This document shows, piece by piece, positions 60,913-64,000 of a stretch of 64,000 nucleotides of DNA. The position numbers and the translations under genes were made by a program. The notes under the pieces were generated by a model. That model searched no databases, was not told where the DNA came from, and saw nothing but the letters and a program-made list of their open reading frames with translations. The stretch is from Alphaproteobacteria bacterium AO1-B (GTDB lineage Bacteria > Pseudomonadota > Alphaproteobacteria > Rhizobiales > Stappiaceae), in the NCBI GenBank assembly GCA_001890945.1, contig MLAX01000003.1:434001-498000 (forward strand). The letters run 5' to 3'. How positions within the stretch are numbered: position 1 is the first letter of the stretch; each line of letters starts with the position of its first letter.

Positions 60913-61407
60913 TTAAGACGCGACCGGCGGGCAGGAACTGCTCTGCTCGGCACGGCTCTTCAGGCCTTGCAGGCTTTGCATGGTGTTTGGATTGCCCGGC
61001 AGAACGAAGCTCTGTTCCAGCGCCGTGCGCACGTTGTTGATCACGGCAAGATCCTGAACAACGAGCGTCTCACATGGGGTGCCTGTGAAGCGAAGCCGGA
61101 TGCGGATAACCCGGTTTCCGTTGTCTGAGGGTCCAAACTGGCTGTCCAGTGCCGGGTTTTCGCCGGTGAGCTGGCGCTCCATGACGACCATATTCGGCTC
61201 GTCCTGGATCACGATGGTGCCGCGTTCCTGGGCGCTGGAAACCAGCGCTGAGCGAACGGTCATTGGGTCGGCGGCGACTTTAACGCTTTGCGCGCCCTGC
61301 GGCACGGTCAGCTGCGGCTGGTTTCCAAGGGACGCTTGTTCGGTGTTGCTGGACTGGCACGCTGCAAGTGTGAGTGCACAAAGGCCTGCAAGAATGAGAT
61401 GCCGCAT
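60913..61407 (-). CDS. Small outer-membrane-type lipoprotein
   Basis: 164 residues from the ATG at 61407; the longer frame to 61647 overlaps the next gene and has no signal. The signal peptide MRHLILAGLCALTLAACQSS ends in a lipobox LAAC (Cys 17). The mature domain has VRSALVSSAQERGTIVIQDE and NRVIRIRLRFTGTPCETLVV and ends in SSSCPPVAS, so two later cysteines may pair. No known domain is recognised. Position +2 after Cys is Gln, which does not signal inner-membrane retention. Confidence 0.78.
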   Translation of the reverse strand: MRHLILAGLCALTLAACQSSNTEQASLGNQPQLTVPQGAQSVKVAADPMTVRSALVSSAQERGTIVIQDEPNMVVMERQLTGENPALDSQFGPSDNGNRVIRIRLRFTGTPCETLVVQDLAVINNVRTALEQSFVLPGNPNTMQSLQGLKSRAEQSSSCPPVAS

Positions 61408-61528
61408 GAGATCGCCTGAGCTTGTATGAATGTCTCGATCGGTTCGGTCTAAAACAGGTTTTTCGCCAGTGCAAGGAAGCTGCCGTATCGTAAGGGCCGG
61501 TTTCTGCACCAGTGTCACAAATATGACC

Positions 61529-63010
61529 CTAGAACGTATCTCCGGTCTTGAAGCCACCGCCGCCGAATCCGCCGCCGGTCTTGAAGCCGCCGCCACCAAA
61601 CCCGTCATTGCCGCCCGGCATACCGGCTCCCGGCCCGCCGAACCCACCGGGACCTGGAATGCCGCCGAAGCCGCCCATGGAACGGGGAAGGCCTTTGCCT
61701 TTTGGAAATGCCACCCGGCGGCCTTTGGGACGGCGGCGCTTGTGGGACCGTTGTGCCCTATCCCAATACTCAGCGCCGGAAATCGCGCCCTTTACGAGTT
61801 CGCCCAAGAGGACAGTTGTCAGCCGATCATCTGAAAACGTTGTTTCCCAGCTGCCATACCCGTTGGAGCGGAACCGTTTGACGACATCTGCGAGCTCGGC
61901 CCGGCGGCGGCCGATATCGCGCTGCAGTTCCCGGTCCTGGCGGACCTCCCGGGCGACCTGCTCAATGCGGTCCTTGAAGTCTTCAATGCGTTGGACAATT
62001 TTTTCGTCTTCCGGAGACGGCGTTTCGATGGCCGCCCGCCACAGATCATTGAGGGCATCCATCTGCAGCGAAGACGCGAGGTGTTCTTCCGCCTTCTGGA
62101 AATCGTTGTCTTCGCCGCTGGCGAACTCTGCCAGGGCGCTGGCGAGGGTCTCGATCCGCCGGTCCAGTTGATCCAGCTCGCCATCGATGCCGTCAATCTC
62201 GCCGCTCAGCGTTTCAATGCTTCCGACAAGATCCGTGCCTGCGGCATCAGTCATGGCGTTGCGGCTGAGCTCTGCCAGTTTCGCCTGTTCCTGGTCTGCG
62301 ATCTCGGCGCAGCGTGCGGCATGTTTGGCCATGCGCTCGGGGATCCCGGTGAGCATCGCGTAGTTGGCTCTGGCATCATTATACCCGATCAACCCGGCAA
62401 CCCAACGGTCCAGAGATCGGGTCAAACCGCGTTTGTCATAAGAGGGTGTCGCAAAGCCCCGGTCCCAGAGGTAGAGAAACAGCGGATCAGCCTCGTAGGC
62501 TTTCCCTTTTTCGAGCCGGTCAGCCTCAGACGTTTCCGCCTTTGCGGCTGCCGCAGCTGCCGTCTCCTCAGCGCGCTCGACTGCAGACTTCTGGCGTTGA
62601 AATGCGTCATCGCCCTCCAGGCGCGTGTCGACCGCCTCCAGAAGGTCGTCCATCTGGTTTTCGGCGGTATCCCGATCCGCATCCAGCTGCTGGCGGCGGG
62701 CATGAAGCGTGCTGCGTTCGCTCTCGCACTGCCGCAGTTGGTCGCTCAGGACCTTGTAGTCTGCCGTGCGTTTCTCCAAAAGCCGCCGGGCTTCCCGTGC
62801 GGCGCTGTCCAGGCGGGTGTTGAGAGCGCCGGCCGCATCATTGTCCAGATGAAAGCGGGCAAGGTCCCGATAGGCTTCGGTCTGCCGTTCCTGCAGGTCG
62901 GTCAGCCCGCGGGTCGCCCGTTCGATCCGCTGGCTGAGCTCTGCCTCTTCGCGGCGCAGGTCGCTGAGCGCCTGTTCAATGGTTCCAAGGGTCTGCCGGC
63001 CTGTCAGCAT
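61529..63010 (-). CDS. Coiled-coil protein with Gly-rich C-terminal tail
   Basis: 493 residues. Residues 10-180 are heptad-rich coiled coil (EQALSDLRREEAELSQRIER; DAENQMDD-type). A globular segment follows (KAYEADPLFLYLWDRGFATP, LTRSLDRWVAGLIGYNDARA), then a second coiled coil to about 400 and a basic patch RAQRSHKRRRPKGRRVAF. The last 50 residues are Gly/Phe-rich with two copies of GGGGFKTG. No signal peptide. It is 37 bp after a membrane-protein gene on the same strand, so they probably act together. I do not recognise a known function. Confidence 0.75.
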   Translation of the reverse strand: MLTGRQTLGTIEQALSDLRREEAELSQRIERATRGLTDLQERQTEAYRDLARFHLDNDAAGALNTRLDSAAREARRLLEKRTADYKVLSDQLRQCESERSTLHARRQQLDADRDTAENQMDDLLEAVDTRLEGDDAFQRQKSAVERAEETAAAAAAKAETSEADRLEKGKAYEADPLFLYLWDRGFATPSYDKRGLTRSLDRWVAGLIGYNDARANYAMLTGIPERMAKHAARCAEIADQEQAKLAELSRNAMTDAAGTDLVGSIETLSGEIDGIDGELDQLDRRIETLASALAEFASGEDNDFQKAEEHLASSLQMDALNDLWRAAIETPSPEDEKIVQRIEDFKDRIEQVAREVRQDRELQRDIGRRRAELADVVKRFRSNGYGSWETTFSDDRLTTVLLGELVKGAISGAEYWDRAQRSHKRRRPKGRRVAFPKGKGLPRSMGGFGGIPGPGGFGGPGAGMPGGNDGFGGGGFKTGGGFGGGGFKTGDTF

Positions 63011-63047
63011 TGTCTGTTCCGCATGTCAGGAAATCGGCAAAGCAGTC

Positions 63048-63974
63048 TTACCATTCGGTGATCGCTCCGTTTTGGACGCCGCTGCGCCAGGTGATGTCCA
63101 GCTCACCGCGTTGCTTTTGGCCCAAGGTTCCTTTTTGGACGATGCCGTCATCGACCTTGTCGCGCCGGACTGCAGTGTAGATGGTATCCGATACCCGCTG
63201 TGCCCACTTGTTGACCCGAACCGTCTGGCCGTTTTCTTCCGAGACGATGTCGCGCTCCAAGATGTTGCCGTCCGGATCGACCGCTTCAACCACGATGTAG
63301 TGATTTTCCGCGTCCTGATTGGCGTCGGGGATCCGGGTAATGCCGGTTGGTACGCCTTCCCTTGATATGATCTGAACGTCAAAGACTTCGGCAAGGCGGC
63401 TGGCCAAATCCCTGAGGTCGGCCTCCGCCTTAAAGGCCGCATCGGTCTTGCCGTCTGACAGCGCGATGGTTCCATCGTCCACAAGGCGCTGGGCATCGGC
63501 CTCGATATCGGTGTTTCCGGTCAGGTCATCGATGCGTTGAAACAGTTCGGAATAGGTTTGCGGCATGTTTTCAAGCCGCTCAGCAAGGGCAGCTTCGGAC
63601 CGCTGTGCCGGTAGCGTGACGAGCATATACCAGGCCGTCGTCGCGACAATCAGGACAACGGCCAGTCCGGCAAGCCACTTGGACCAGATCGAGCGGGTGA
63701 TGTAGACCATGGCCAGCGTGCGCTGAAAGCCAGCGGCCGGCGGACTGTAGACAAACCGGTCCCGCTTGAGGTCTTCAACACCGGCTTTTAGAATATGGTC
63801 GGGGACGTCGATCCCTTGCGCGGCATAGACCTTGCGCAGCCGCTCCACCATGGCGGCATCACGTTCGTCGGCTTTCAGTTCGCGCGCGACCTGGCCTTCT
63901 TGGTGGCGGAGCGTGTCCACCACGTCCATCGCCATCATCAGATCATCGAGCGGCGTGTCGGGCTGTGCAGCCAT
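63048..63974 (-). CDS. Single-pass membrane protein, DUF6384-like
   Basis: 308 residues from the ATG at 63974 (GGAAG upstream). A TTG six codons earlier is less likely. The cytoplasmic N-terminus (LDDLMMAMDVVDTLRHQEGQ, VERLRKVYAAQGIDVPDHIL) precedes one transmembrane helix near 105-127 (WLAGLAVVLIVATTAWYMLV) and a periplasmic domain with EVFDVQIISREGVPTGITRI and ENHYIVVEAVDPDGNILERD. I tentatively link it to DUF6384. It is the promoter-proximal member of a pair with the coiled-coil gene; anything upstream is beyond the window. Confidence 0.72.
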   Translation of the reverse strand: MAAQPDTPLDDLMMAMDVVDTLRHQEGQVARELKADERDAAMVERLRKVYAAQGIDVPDHILKAGVEDLKRDRFVYSPPAAGFQRTLAMVYITRSIWSKWLAGLAVVLIVATTAWYMLVTLPAQRSEAALAERLENMPQTYSELFQRIDDLTGNTDIEADAQRLVDDGTIALSDGKTDAAFKAEADLRDLASRLAEVFDVQIISREGVPTGITRIPDANQDAENHYIVVEAVDPDGNILERDIVSEENGQTVRVNKWAQRVSDTIYTAVRRDKVDDGIVQKGTLGQKQRGELDITWRSGVQNGAITEW

Positions 63975-64000
63975 GGACTTGGGTCTTCCCAAATTGCCGG

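Noticed and set aside
61408-61647. Longer N-terminus of the lipoprotein
   Set aside because: It would overlap the coiled-coil gene and hide the lipoprotein signal peptide at the internal ATG.

Overview
The window reads as chromosomal DNA of an alphaproteobacterium, most likely a member of the Hyphomicrobiales close to Roseibium/Labrenzia (Stappiaceae). This is inferred from gene content and style: a GPR-like polar-growth protein, FlaF/FlbT, FliX, a CckA hybrid kinase, a DksA that lacks most zinc cysteines, a MotE-like protein and several flagellins. No taxonomic search was possible. The composition is moderately GC-rich throughout. I see no insertion sequences, prophage, CRISPR array, rRNA or tRNA.

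Left flank (1-14.7 kb). A partial, repeat-rich coiled-coil membrane protein runs off the left edge. It is followed by a small conserved ORF, an orphan Hpt protein, a 2Fe-2S ferredoxin, a divergent MFS transporter/AraC regulator pair, a universal stress protein and a SABATH-like carboxyl methyltransferase. A long minus-strand block then holds a VWA (CoxE-like) protein, polyphosphate kinase 2, the YcjX/YcjF envelope-stress pair, a SixA-like phosphatase, a secreted hypothetical protein and a MoxR ATPase.

Flagellar island (15.0-52.6 kb). Hook and hook-junction genes flgE-flgK-flgL are followed by flbT-flaF and five tandem flagellin genes. Next come a FlaG-like gene, flgN-like/flgJ-like/flgI, divergent fliX, dksA, and flgF-flgG-flgA-flgH. 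The divergent operon fliL-fliM-DUF6468-motE leads to a 1.4-kaa AMIN-like/TPR protein, then DUF2336 and fliO-fliP, and finally flgB-flgC-fliE-fliQ-fliR-flhB. The cckA gene follows directly. Genes for the MS ring, most of the C ring, the ATPase, the stator and FlhA are not in the window.

Promoter motifs suggest a Caulobacter-like hierarchy. TTAA-N7-TTAA (CtrA-type) boxes lie before flgB and one flagellin, with near matches before fliL and another flagellin. Sigma-54 -24/-12 elements lie before flgE, flgI and flgF. CckA, the kinase that controls CtrA, and FliX, which couples early basal-body assembly to sigma-54 transcription, are both encoded here, so early, middle and late flagellar classes can be read from the sequence.

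Right flank (55.3-64 kb). This part holds a small cupin; a CDP-alcohol phosphatidyltransferase/CdsA/acyltransferase lipid operon that resembles E. coli ynbA-ynbB; a TauE/SafE transporter; a TetR regulator with two inverted repeats facing a glyoxalase-fold gene; a short-chain dehydrogenase; a lipoprotein; and a two-gene unit coding for a coiled-coil protein with a Gly-rich tail and a single-pass membrane protein.
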